Origin: Aspergillus flavus
Taxonomy: Eukaryota; Ascomycota; Eurotiomycetes; Eurotiales; Aspergillaceae
Reading direction: 5' to 3'
Assembly: GCF_009017415.1 (NCBI RefSeq)
Contig: NC_092405.1
Span: 3,782,001 to 3,846,000, forward strand
DNA: 64,000 bases
Shown: in pieces, positions 34,381 through 45,329 of the stretch
How positions within the stretch are numbered: position 1 is the first letter of the stretch
Layout: each line of letters starts with the position of its first letter
Translations under genes and position numbers: made by a program
Notes under the pieces: generated by a model
Databases searched by the model: none
What the model saw: the letters and a program-made list of their open reading frames with translations, nothing else
Told to the model about the DNA's origin: nothing

Positions 34381-34683
34381 TCATTTTAAAGCCTCAAGGA
34401 AAAGTTTCCCCCTGTCCGCATGCCCGATATTAATCGGATTGGGGCCGGGATTATCCTCAGGCCACTTTAAAAGCGATTCTAGTGGATTCTCCGCGAAGAT
34501 CCACGGGTATTCTTGACTTGTCATGTTTTTGCCAAGCAGCTTTAGGCGAGTATGTGTCAGAAGAGAACCGTCACTGAACTCAATTTGCCACCCCTGACCC
34601 TTGGGGTACAGCTTTTCATATTCAATTGTATGGTTAAACACTTGCGGATAAGATACATTATGAAAGTATTGGATCTCCAGAGT
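34381..34683 (-). pseudogene. Orphan coding remnant (C-terminal fragment?), family unknown
   Basis: About 100 codons stay open on the minus strand from just after a stop near 34683 to a stop at 34381, reading NVSYPQVFNHTIEYEKLY, then GWQIEFSDGSLLTHTRLKL and YPWIFAENPLESLLKWPED. Composition is protein-like, but there is no ATG at its start and I found no upstream exon. It may be the tail of a gene whose front has decayed, or a missed last exon. It lies directly upstream of the CDF transporter. Confidence 0.35.
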
Positions 34684-35181
34684 GAAAGTTTAGGAATGTT
34701 TGTGTAGAGATCCGTCAATGTCAGTGCGTGCTGTTTTTCTAAAGGTGTTAAGCTTCAGCTGCACATGTAGCTCGTGTGATATTGACCTGATTTCTCCACC
34801 GCGGCAGAATGCAAATTACACCTGTGACCACTTGTACGCGGTTAACAAGGTCTTTTCCGGGCCTCTGAACGGCTTCGTTTGTTTTGCCGTATCTGTGTGG
34901 CATAAGAGTTATGCTATGTTCTGGCTAGTCAGCGATGCAGCTGAGAGGGAATTAGGTAATCTGCGCTATCCTCTTTGGGCCCGAAGCGAGAACCGATGGG
35001 GTGAGTGACCGATAGAAGGGGTATTCTGCTGTACAAGGAACGAGATCAAGTCAAGTACAGTCGACTGAATAGAATATAGATCGAGATAGGGCTGGAAGGT
35101 GATCTCTGAGGTTCAGATAAAGTTAAGGTCCAAGGAACTCCCCACAGATCTGGAGGTCATCCAATTGGACCGAGTCTGTCT

Positions 35182-35210
35182 CTCAAGGTCCTCACCCTCA
35201 AGGTCCTCAC
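35182..35210. repeat. 15-bp tandem duplication
   Basis: CTCAAGGTCCTCACC occurs at 35182-35196 and again, with the last base changed, at 35197-35211. No coding context. Confidence 0.5.
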
Positions 35211-36154
35211 GCCAAGACCGATGACCCGCCATGTCAACGGAACAAAAGTAGAAAATAACACAGGATTGTAGCTTCAAGTAATGCCATTGCTCGAACTACA
35301 AGCAGTCACACGCTTTGTGATTCTCCATGAATTCTCCACGAATTTACATCCGCCTGTCCAGGAATACACCCCTCCTGGTCTACCTCCCGCATAGTCTGCC
35401 TCGATGTACTTACTAGGCGTTACATAGCATTCCAAATGCACTAATTATGGGCATACACAGAAGTCTTCTGAATCAGAACGGGAAAGCCAAGAGTGCGTAA
35501 ATTCCTACCATAATATGTAAATCCACTTTTGGAGCTCAATAAAGATACCCTAATCACATAAATCTCCCTTAGCCTGACTAACACACTCGTGCTGATCTGT
35601 ATTGGGATATCAAGTTTATCACGGAGTTTACTATTTCCTTGCTAGATGATAAGACGATTGCAGTCCTCATAATGTTAGGTTAAGCGCTTAAAGCGCTGGA
35701 AGCCTTCGCTTCTGAATCCATCCCCCATTATGCGATTCTCGACAATCTTGTCAGTTTAAAAAGCTGAGGCCGTGCCTACCACCCAGGCGTGTGGTTGATA
35801 ATCCAACCCTGAGAAGCATCCACATGCAAGGCTTAGGTTTCTTCTTACTGCAGACTCTCATGGGTAACCTTCTTGAGTATCACTCTTATCATATTATGAA
35901 AAGCGAGCAGTAATATCTCGCTTGCGGGAATTCTCTTGAGACCAGGTTGGTCCCACGTAAATGTAGATCTTCGTTCTCTAGCCGCGCAACGATTCCACTG
36001 TCCCAATAGGTTGGTTCAAGCGCCAGCCATGGAATATCATCAATCCAATCGGCTATTTCATCTCCCTAGCAAGAAAAATGGCAAGCTATAAGAGACAGTC
36101 AATTGCCAGCTGAAATTTATGGAACCAAGAATCCAACCAAATTCAAGGAGCACC

Positions 36155-36725
36155 ATGGCTGTTCAAGAGGGTGTTAATCTTGTCCGAATCTTCTTCTACG
36201 CCAAGGACACTATCAGCGCTAAACGCAAGAAGGCTCTCATTGCCTTAGCCTACCAAACAGCTCGAGATCAACATGCTGGCCCCTAAGGAAATTCTGATCC
36301 GGTTAGTGGTACTCCTTTTTCCTCCAGACCAAGTCCACTGGAGATGCACTTTTATACTTCTCCTAGGTTTTCGCTTGATCATTTATCCCAAGGAATCTTT
36401 TGCTGACTAGGTTATCGGCCAGCTCTGACTTGCACGGAACCACCAACATCAAGGGAGACGTATCAAAGATCCCAAGGGTTGGCATGGCACCTTTGCCTTC
36501 AAAAGCGAGGACCAGCTCCTGCGCCAATACCACGTTGCGTCACACAGGTACACCAGCAGTAAAGAGGAATATATCCTCCAAAAAGCGACGCACACTCCAG
36601 AGAAGGCAGACGATACTCCACGAGGCCGGCCAAAAGAGGAAAAGGTTGTTTGGCCACCCATGGATCAACTTGAAGAATATGAGGACAGCCCTATTGGTTA
36701 CTCGCACCTCCCCGGTCAGAACTAG
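36155..36725 (+). pseudogene. Degenerate coding remnant, family unknown
   Basis: ATG 36155 opens 43 codons (MAVQEGVNLVRIFFYAKDTI..) and stops at 36286. About 150 bp further on, a different frame reads protein-like through DPKGWHGTFAFKSEDQLLRQ and VVWPPMDQLEEYEDSPIGYS to a stop at 36725, after an in-frame TGA near 36427. No splice model joins these pieces without stops. The two parts may be halves of one broken gene or unrelated. Family unknown. Confidence 0.35.
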
Positions 36726-36844
36726 GAGCCGAACAGGGCTAACAATTGTTGAGCCTGGATGGACCTCCGCGCATACCTAGATAACGTTGTATATCGATCA
36801 GTCGTCTAACCAGCCATCTAATTCATCAGTATATCATCTGTATA

Positions 36845-38191
36845 TTAAGTGGAACCCTTCAAACTTCGTTCGTAGTCAGGCAATGCCCATTTGACCATCC
36901 AGTCCGACTGAAGGACCTCGTCCGCAGTGAGGCGCCCTTCCGGTAGATACACAAGTATTCGGCGCATTGAATCCAGAAATGCGGCTTTCTCTTCCTCCCC
37001 AATTTCATTCCCTTCCCGCCGCCTCCATTTCTGCACAGTAACTTCAAACCACTCTTCGAGCGGCGGCCATTTGTCTTCGCCATAGGAATCGGTCGGCTGC
37101 CCATCCTCGGTGATAAAAATTCATCCCGCGCTTTCCACCGCAGCCACCAGTCCGAGGGCATTGGTCCTAGTACATCGATGTGTTGTGCCACTATCTCATC
37201 CTTGGGTCTAAATTCGTTGCTAAAGACAGGTTTCATCCCCATTATCTCCCAGAGTGCTGTAGCTAGGCTCCAGATATCAGATCGATCGGTAAGAGGTACC
37301 CCTGGTTCAGATTTGGATTCTGGAGCACGGGCACCAGATGGGGTATGGCAATCTCGTCCAAGTCGCACTTCTGATGCCGGGCAAAAGGCCTCCCCAAAGT
37401 CATTTAGGAGTATGCGTGCCGTAGATAGTGTGAGCTAATCTATAGATCTCCCAAGAAGCAGTGGCCGAGCCGCTTCAGCTGGGATATTCGGAGGGAGCGG
37501 CTCTCCATTTCCATTATTTGCGTAATGGGGACTGTTTCGGGTTTGCCATACTTTTCGTACAATTGCTCAACAGAAAGGTCATCGAAGTTGGACGGAAGGG
37601 CCAGCAAAACGTTGTTTAAATGTAAATCTAATCCACAATATAGCTAAAATTAGCCTGGTAATCTTGAAATGCAAAAGCACGGGAGTTAAACAAACCTCCA
37701 TGAACATAGCCTTGTGAATGCACGCATGCCACCGCCTGGGCAAGGCTATATGATAGTGCTCGAGCGACGTCTAAGGGGAAGAGAGAGAAGGAAACATCCC
37801 TCAGGTTGCATGCAGCCAGCGTAACTGTGTAGCATGTGTGGGTTCCATTGGGGCCTCGCACTTCGAATTCATCCAGTAGTTCAGGAACCAAACGTCGCCC
37901 AGGGTGCCCATGCGATGACATAAACGATTTAGATAGAGCGTTGAGAACTCTTGTCTCCCGCGGAACTGAAGATGCTGTATTGACTTTGAGAGCGACGTAG
38001 CGTTTGAGGAGTGTATCGTGCGCAAGCCAGACGGTCGAATAACCCCCATGGCCGAGTTCGTGTGCGATGTAGAATCAGCCATAATGCAGTGTGTCCCCAA
38101 TCATTATAGGATGATAACCCCCGGGCTCATAATCCTCAAGCGCTTCCAAACCCTGAATCCAGTTGTACTCGATCTGAGGTTTTTCGGCCAT
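36845..38191 (-). pseudogene. SRPK-like serine/threonine kinase pseudogene
   Basis: From ATG 38191 the sequence reads like a fungal SRPK-type kinase: GGYSTVWLAHD (glycine loop), RYVALKV (ATP lysine), SQGYVHG-DLHLNNVLLAL (catalytic loop, split by an intron of about 70 bp), LLNDFGEAF (DFG), RAPE, and TDRSDIWSLATALWEIMG, ending in SDWMVKWALPDY. It is broken in at least four places: an in-frame TGA at 38075-38077 before the glycine loop, a frameshift near 37512-37525, an in-frame TAG at 37435-37437 just before the DFG strand, and a one-base loss in an A-run (T-run on the sense strand) at 37115-37119. All catalytic motifs are still readable, so decay looks recent. No product is expected. Confidence 0.8.
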
Positions 38192-39851
38192 TGTTGTGGA
38201 AATAAGCCGCGCGAAAGAACGGGATTTGGTCGCCCTACCTTATTTAGTTACCTCCTCAAAGGCCATCATATTGAACCCTCTGTATAAGCCAATTCCATAC
38301 CCTAGTTTGCCATCAAAAAAGCCCTCTGCGTATGCCCAATCTCCGCACAATTAGCGTATTTGCAAAGTTGTTCCCTATGGTAACCTAGCCAAGCTTGAAG
38401 GGGCCTAGTAGGTATGTTGAGTATTGTACCGTTTTTATATTGCGGGATCACAGGTGTCCATTTTCGTTTTTCACTAAATAACAGGATTTGCTATTTATTC
38501 AGCTTACTAGAATGGACACTAATAATCCTGACCGTCTGACGATGGTATTGTCGCTGACAATATTTAGCTATCGTCTATCGAGCTATGACAACTACTTTAA
38601 CACCCATCCAGTCGATCTACAGTGTATGTACACCAAAATATTAATTCTATTTTGCCCGAAACTTACTCATAGAGCCAGTAGTCTCTCTTGTACCAGTCCC
38701 TGAGGCTAACGACGAGTACCCAATGAACTCATTTAGCGATCAGTGCGATGGAAACTTTAAGATCTGTACCATGGGTAGACAAAACGTCCACCGTCTCCTA
38801 GTCAGAAATACAGCGAGCACAAAATATGCGCTCAATCCCGTAAACGTGCGACATACATTATATGGGAAACACACTCTCTCTGCGTGCATTTAATCATATT
38901 CCAAAGGCATAGAATGTAAGAGTGACATTGGCCCCCCTCCTCTGAACTAAACTGATACGAGAAGGGCTTGATCTTACCTAAAAGTCGGTGGGGAGCCTTT
39001 GGTGGGATATAGCCCTAAAAGTAAGATTCCAGGCTGACGCTTCTCATTCCCCAAAATATCCAAATGATTTGTTGCCGACTTTTCGCCCTTGGAGGAAAAA
39101 GGCTGAGCGTACCTTAATCCCTTTCCGCCGTTCCATAATTGCCCTGGCTACGCTAAGGACCGTATGCCGCGGGGGCCACAAGTGCAGCCGAGTAAGCGTC
39201 AGATTTTAGGTTATTCCCGCCGCCCCCACAACCATAAGCTTATGCCACTGGAACTGTTGGAGAGCTTCTTCGCGAAGAATCTCAGTTAGCCACGTTATGA
39301 AGGTAATGGAATGTATCCCATGATTCTAGACGTTTCACCTACCCAGCTCGAAGTGGGATGCGTCTTCCGAGCCCTTACTGGCCAGGCTTTCGTTCATCAG
39401 GATCACTTACGATCAAAGATTAGACCAACATGTAACCCAAGAAATGGCAGGAACATTAGAGCCTCCAGCCGGTTTTATTTGGTTTGTCAGAAGATATGCA
39501 CAGTCATGGACGACATATGCGGGGTGAGCTGAGTTGCATGCAATGAGTAACCTCGACAGCAGATTAGGGCTATGTGCCGGCAGTTTGGCCCCATCCGCCC
39601 CCACTGACCTGTCAGCATGCCGACTTGCGATTGCAGTTGACATCTATTTGCGTCTCATACCAGCTCTCACTGGCAAATGTCAGTGTTTTGCTGTAGACGA
39701 AAATCTATAAAGAGGCCCAGTCTGCCCCTCCAAAACCAAAACATCAACCAAGCTCACAGATCACTCCAACAGCCAGACTTCAATCACTCAGACTTCAGTC
39801 ACTCAAACAAAAGCTCATCCCTTCCGTTACTGCTCTTTAACACTCGCCAAA
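38192..39851. other. Intergenic with promoter and leader of EF-hand gene
   Basis: 1.6 kb without recognised coding sequence up to the EF-hand gene. The last 140 bp have a TATA box (39706-39712) and an A/C-rich leader with the near-direct repeat ACTTCAATCACTCAG / ACTTCAGTCACTCAA. Confidence 0.5.
39706..39712 (+). promoter_or_regulatory. TATA box of EF-hand gene
   Basis: TATAAAG, 140 bp upstream of the ATG at 39852, followed by an A/C-rich leader. The combination suggests a strongly expressed gene with a compact promoter. Confidence 0.5.
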
Positions 39852-40367
39852 ATGGTTAGCAACAAGCTCTACAACACTGTCATGGAGGGCAGCGACCCCG
39901 CCGTAAGGACCATATCCATTGACTTCCATGGCTCATTATACTAATCATTCCAAGGGTGTTACCTACTCCCTCGAGACCATTAAGGGTCTGCTGCAGGAGT
40001 TCAAGGCAATGGTATGTCAATTCCATCTCCATACACAATATTGAACCATTGACTGACACATTGTATTCAGGACGAGGATAACGATGGTAAGCAACCTGAT
40101 ACATTCAACGCCTTCGACAGAATCGGGCATTAACCGTATAATCCAGGATTGGTCGACTTGGATGTTCTTAAGCAGGCATACGGCGAACAAGGCGCTGAGG
40201 CATTCGAGGAGTTCTTCGACTCTACTCTCGACAAGCAGGTTTCCTTCACCGGTTAGTATCCCTGGACCTCAATACCCTTTTGTTGTCCTGTGCTAACATG
40301 CACTGTAGAGTTCACCTCTGCATTCATCTTCGTGCAGCGCGCTTCTGGCTACCCCAACAAGGTTTAA
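39852..40367 (+). CDS. Small EF-hand calcium-binding-like protein
   Basis: Five exons, 39852-39902, 39955-40011, a 16-nt microexon 40071-40086, 40147-40251 and 40309-40367, give only 95 residues with half of the gene being introns. The microexon encodes DEDND, the start of an EF-hand loop completed by the next exon (DEDNDGLVDLDV). This loop lacks the usual Glu/Asp at position 12, so calcium binding may be weak. The second loop, DSTLDKQVSFTE, has Asp1, Thr3, Asp5, Glu12 and is closer to canonical, though with Lys at position 6. No signal peptide or membrane segment. The size fits a single EF-hand pair acting as a calcium sensor or buffer; targets unknown. A TATA box supports the start. Confidence 0.82.
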
Positions 40368-41655
40368 TGGGGCTGTGCAGCGCCATGAATGATGGTTCAG
40401 GATTGGCATACATGATACAAATCAGTGGTTGCCCTACTGTTATTTCCTTTTCTCCTTGAGTTTGGTAGTTATGGTCTCATAGCGAATGGGTTTTGTTAAG
40501 AAGCGAAATGCGGGCATGGATAGAGTTATATCATAGCATCAAAATGACACAATAGCTTTGCTTTTTTGTCCATTGAGGGTTTTATCTTTGAGATTATTTA
40601 CCTGTGCGCTACCCAGTGGCACCGTAGGTTATAGTATGCTTTAGATTGAAGAAGCCTGAAATGGTGCTAAAGCTATTCGAAAAGCCAACGTTCTTTTCTG
40701 GTACGTCTTCAGTCGGTCTAGATTAATCGCGATAGACCATATATGGTAAAATTTTACTAGAAAAACGACAGTAACAGTATGACTCTGCTCATGAAAAACC
40801 ACTTGTAGGTGTCTCGCTACTCTGGGCAGTGCTAGAGCCTCATAAGGGACCGAGATAATTTTAGGCCCAGGAACTACAAGATATATGCCCACGTTTAGGC
40901 TAATGAAAACAGAACACCGCTACCTAACATTGTCAGCGTGTAAATACATAATTATATCTCTCTTTCCTAGGCTTAATTCATTAAGCACGATATTGTCTAC
41001 GGTATTTCATTTGTTATTGCTCGTAATTACTATATGAGTGCTAGGATCTCATGTCCTGCCTCTAGAACAACATCCCAAGGAGTGGGATGTCTGAGCCCCT
41101 TCGAGGCTTGAACTTTTATATAACTGACACGATCAACAGTACGGTGCTATTAGTAGGTATAATATTCAAATCTTCCTTTAACGCAAAAAGTCCAATATAT
41201 TCAAATCACGCCTTCGGGAGTTCTGTATCTTCGTAACCGGACAAATCCGACGTCGTCATCTCGGGTGCCTAATTGATGCGCACGGATACAAAAGATAAGC
41301 AATAGGGTTACAACCCAATTGGCAGCTCTAGAATGCTTGAGTCCCGCTAATCTGTACTAACAACATCCGGAGTAGCCAGGTTTCCTGCCTAGTTCCTGTT
41401 GCTCATTAGGTGTCCAATCGTAAAATCCCAAGCCACACTCGGTGGATCCCATATACAGCCCCGCCATAATATAATCACATTCGGTCGTTCACTAATTCTG
41501 GCCCCCAAATGAATACAATAACAGTAGGTGAGCCGGACTCGGAGACTGAATAGCTCCTGCCGTTATTCCGGATTATAAAATGGGAAGTAAGTCTTCAGAC
41601 TCCATCGAGCTCTCCTCTTCTTTAACAGCTTACTCCTGTCATCATCCTATCCAAG
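40368..41655. other. Intergenic, 3' flank of EF-hand gene and promoter of GNAT gene
   Basis: About 1.3 kb, AT-rich, no gene recognised. A TATA-like TTATAAAA lies at 41573-41580, 76 bp before the GNAT ATG. Confidence 0.5.
41573..41580 (+). promoter_or_regulatory. TATA-like box of GNAT gene
   Basis: TTATAAAA, 76 bp upstream of ATG 41656. Confidence 0.4.
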
Positions 41656-42577
41656 ATGGCAAAATCCAGTCCCGAACACCAGTTTGAAGTCCGGGAAATC
41701 CAAACAAAAGAAGAATACGCCCGGCTGGTCGACGTCCTATGGACTGCCAATTTCCAGCCCTACAAGTACCTTCCTCCCTTCCTAATGCATACCTTACCCG
41801 CCAATCTAACATTTACAATCCGTCCACAGTCCTATCTTCACAGCCGTCCATCCCGTAACAGGGCACACAGCTGCGGACAGAAAAGCAGACAAAGCACTTG
41901 ACACTGAAATCCGCTGGGCCGCTCACACGAAGAATCCAGCGTCGCACTTGATTTACGTTCTTGATCGACACACAGGCCGGGTTGCAGGTGGATGCGAATG
42001 GCTCATCTTCCATGAAAATCCTTTTCCGCATGGACCGCAGAGGATCCCCTGTACTTGGTACCCGGAAGGCTCGGAAAGAGCCGAATACACGAGTACCTTC
42101 TTGTCTCAAGTGTTTTTCTATCGCATGTCCTGGCTCCAAAGACCCCATGCCGGTATGTCGTACCTCTTTCCCGCTATTATCCGAATATTAAGAACCGGCA
42201 CCGTGTGGTTGCATTTGCTAACGCGACTTGGATGGGATATAGGCGTCAATGCCATGGGCGTACATCCCGATTACCGTCGGCGTGGCGTAGGCCGGCTCCT
42301 CATGCAATGGGGTCACGAGCAGATCGATGATTTGGGGTACGAGAGCTTCATTGAAGGGAGCCCGATGGGGCGGTGGCTGTACGAGGAATTTGGGTATCGA
42401 CGCGTGGTTAGTTTGCATGTGGATCTGGAGAAAAGAAATCCGAGTGAGGAGTGGTCGAGATTATTACATGAATGTCGTCCACCGGCGATATTGTTGCTAT
42501 GGAGGCCCCCGGGAGGAAACTGGGATGGGAACGTGCCGGACGGCCCATGGGCGGTTGAGGACGGGACATGGAAGTAG
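41656..42577 (+). CDS. GNAT-family N-acetyltransferase
   Basis: Three exons, 41656-41765, 41830-42152 and 42243-42577, give 255 residues; the second intron has a TGCTAACG branch site. The acetyl-CoA binding motif A is AMGVHPDYRRRGVGRLLMQWG (residues about 147-167, with the RRxGxG loop), followed by motif B in YESFIEGSPMGRWLYEEFGYRRV. The N-terminal part, FEVREIQTKEEYARLVDVLW, is the usual first strand and helix. Fungal enzymes of this form acetylate small molecules or protein amines; the acceptor is unknown. The C-terminus adds a proline/tryptophan-rich tail (LLLWRPPGGNWDGN). No signal or membrane segment. It converges with a small basic ORF at 42643. Confidence 0.9.
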
Positions 42578-42642
42578 GAGTTTCGTTCGTGTGGAAGTGT
42601 CGCCTCTCTTATCGGTCCTAGATAAAGGTGAAGCATCATCCT

Positions 42643-42831
42643 CTATATAGCTACCAATTCCTCACTGGCCGAGTTAGTAAGGTGTTGATGATATGCTTTG
42701 TCAAGCTTGCTGTATTGAGAGGCCTTTCTCATCAGGCCCTTCATCTGTCGATCCCTTTTCTGCCGCATAGACTTCTCTGAGGCAGAGGTTTGTTTTTTCT
42801 TGCCTCCTTTTGGGGATATTTGTGTTTTCAT
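42643..42831 (-). CDS. Small basic protein, possibly MADS-box-like fragment
   Basis: ATG 42831 to stop 42643, 62 residues, rich in Lys/Arg/Gln. The block RDRQMKGLMRKASQYSKLDKAY resembles the basic helix of small fungal SRF/MADS-type proteins, where RR(K)TLxKKAxExxKLxD is usual. The strand that should follow the helix is not visible, so it may be truncated, or an intron may remove the end. Function unknown; DNA binding is only a possibility. No other protein evidence. Confidence 0.35.
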   Translation of the reverse strand: MKTQISPKGGKKKQTSASEKSMRQKRDRQMKGLMRKASQYSKLDKAYHQHLTNSASEELVAI

Positions 42832-44214
42832 TTCCTCGGGCTTGTAGCAAAGAAAAAGAATAGAATGGTGTCTGGTTACTATGCAGTATGAGGTAAATCT
42901 TATTGCGTCTAGGTAGAGATCAAGCGAAGAGCACGTGAAATTTATATGCCAGAAAGAGAGGGCTCATGGTTTTCGAAGCCCCTCATGGTCGTGGTGCTCA
43001 ACGATGGATGCCCTGTGAGTGTTGTGGTTAACATTGATAATATGAGGACATCATCTTATGAGCATTACGGCACCGTTGACAAGCAATTATGTGATGGCGG
43101 TTTGGCCAGCATCCCCCACTAGCTAGCAAGAAAAAAAAAATGCCGCTGCTCCAATCCTCCATGTCTTCTCTCAAAGGATGAGACCTGGTACCTACGAATA
43201 CTCTTTCTGGCCATGAATTTTGTTGAAGTGGGTCGTTCTGTAAGGTTGAATTGCCTATACCCTCCGCCCTTTTGGGTAGCGGTTATGTAATATATGATCC
43301 AATCATATAAAGCTGAAAAGGGCGGGAGATACAGGCAAGGTAATCTGACAGGTCGCCCCACCAAAAAATTCGTGGCCAGAAAGCGTAGACATGTAGTCCT
43401 TAGATTATGGCGTCGGCTCTTGCGAATGGTTCACAAAAGCTTAATTGCGGCAATCTTACGTCCCTTGTCGCATAGTCTACTACCAAAAAACATTCTGCCA
43501 TGTGGAAGACCACGAACTGGATACTTTTAAATCAATTTTCTATGTACAAAAATGGACATTGGTCCAACACCATTCGCCCTCCACCCTCAACCGCTGGCTG
43601 ACACGATCGCCAGTGGTCTCAATATCCAAGCTTCAAGAGTCGGTTGAACACGGTGTGTCGAAGCGGGAACATGCAATCGGCAAAATGAGGGGTCTATCTA
43701 TGGACATCAACGGTCAACACAGCTCTTTATTTATCTGTTCCATTATTCCCATATATAAGAGAGACTTTCTAGGCATATTTACTGATAATATTCGATTTTC
43801 AGAGGACTTAAGTACTACTTATAGTATCCCGGTCCTATTAAACACCTGTAGCTAGATTATTTATAGATCACTGATACGTTAAACTAAATACTGGTCTCAG
43901 AAGCCAATTGTGTCAACTCGTGATATGCGATCAGGTCAAATTACTTGTCCGAAATCGATAATCCCAGCCTGCACATTTCCGAATCTCCGAGCTGGAGGTC
44001 GCTCATATCGAGGCGCCAGGACACAGTGAACATGAACCAGCAAGATATAGATCCCTCGAGAGAAGCTAATTGGAGAAGTTTATATTTTAAATAAAAGTAA
44101 ATAATTTAGAGCGCTCTATATTATACAATATAATTCTTTAAGCAACGCAGGCCGAGTACATTCCCAGGGTCCTCCATCCAGGCCTCCAATCCAATACATT
44201 GCCCTACCGTCTCA
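42832..44214. other. Gene-free stretch with hairpin repeat
   Basis: Holds the imperfect inverted repeat at 43203-43384; the rest, including the very AT-rich 44070-44130, has no recognised gene. Confidence 0.5.
43203..43384. mobile_element. Hairpin-forming imperfect inverted repeat (MITE-like)
   Basis: Arms at about 43203-43273 and 43317-43384 pair as reverse complements around a 43-bp loop. The best part is CTTTCTGGCCATGAATTTT facing AAAAAATTCGTGGCCAGAAAG, then GCCTATA../..GGCGGGAGATACAGGC and CCGCCCTTTT/AAAAGGGCGG. A direct comparison of the inner 46 positions gives 34 matches, most differences being transitions. I see no target-site duplication and no transposase. It could be a decayed MITE or a source of hairpin RNA. 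Confidence 0.55.
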
Positions 44215-45127
44215 CTAGATGGACGATACAGATATTGCTTTGTCACTCGTGATCAAGGTAAGCTGTGTTTCCGATGCAGCTGCGGTCAAGTTGGCCGAAT
44301 CCGACTTCTGTCCAAGCATTTTCAGTCCGTGAATGCAACTAGAAGCACGCCTACAAAGATCCGAGTAATTGGTATTGAGATATACCCAATCATGCTGCGT
44401 GTCTAACACGTGGCGGCGTCTTGAAATCTATGTAAGAAAGACGCTACATGCCTTTTCGAGGGCCCTGTATAAGCACATTCGTCCATGGTTCTGTGAGTAG
44501 AGGAGTCTCACTCAAAGCAGGATGAAACTCGACACTGTCTCGGAACATTTGACGGCCATTTGGACAGGACACTCGAGCCAGATCGGCTATTGCGTTCCTA
44601 TTTGCCTTTTTCAACTCTAGGACAAGGCCAGCTGATCGTCGAAGTGACCTCTGTAAGTTTGCCGACAGTGAGTCGTTATCAACCCGTTCAATACAATTGG
44701 CAGCCAATAGACAACCCAGGTGCCAGTGCATGGCAAGTATAACATACCAGGACTGTACCTTCGCGGGAAGAACCTCGTGATTGGCTATGCGGTCGCGCAT
44801 AAACTGATCGTAAGCCACAGTCCAATATTGATAAACCGATAGTGTTGCAGAGATCAAATCTTCAATGTCTCTCTGACCTGTCCCCGCATTGAGATTCTGT
44901 AGCCTTGCAACTCTGCGCCACAGCAAGACCTTGACAGGGATCGCTTCCTGTAAGATTGCAAAAGCCTCATCTGTGCGACAAGGCCATCGAGCTTTGGCGC
45001 CGCTGAGAGGCTGGGGGCTCAAAAGAAAGGTCCCCCGTAGCTGGCTTCGAGACCGCTCATATCTCCAGAATTGAAGCTTGTCGAGGGCAAAGTAGTTGTA
45101 CCGAGATTCGCTGCTCCGCTCTTGCGT
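44215..45127 (-). pseudogene. Fungal transcription factor (Zn2Cys6-type C-terminal domain), truncated pseudogene
   Basis: The minus strand reads open from a likely exon start at 45127 (after GCCTAG) through YNYFALDKLQFWRYERSRSQ, AKARWPCRTDEAFAILQEAI and PVKVLLWRRVARLQNL, matching the middle region of fungal-specific transcription factors. Close to 44470 the frame slips by one base; the shifted frame continues LEKACSVFLT, meets a TAG, and then reads on to 44215 as CRRASSCIHGLKMLGQ. No zinc-cluster DNA-binding domain exists upstream: only about 200 bp separate it from the divergent hydrolase pseudogene. So the gene lacks its front and has a frameshift plus a stop. Not functional as it stands. 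Confidence 0.7.
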
Positions 45128-45329
45128 CTAGGCAGGCTACTGTAGTTGATCCACACAATATGCCCGACCGGTGCATCCGGATTGTTTGAGCGATGATCAG
45201 ACATCAAGTTCAAATATATACTTTGACCCGTTTGGCTCCTGCCCTCGCAGCGGAGGTTCAAGTGTCAAGGTGGATTGACCCTAATCAACACTCTCATATC
45301 TATACCAGTTCCTTATAGTTCAGCTAGCG

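Larger units (their letters stand above)
34288..36154. other. Gene-poor stretch with one orphan open fragment
   Basis: Apart from the remnant at 34381-34683 and a 15-bp tandem duplication at 35182-35210, no feature is supported in this 1.9 kb. Confidence 0.5.
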
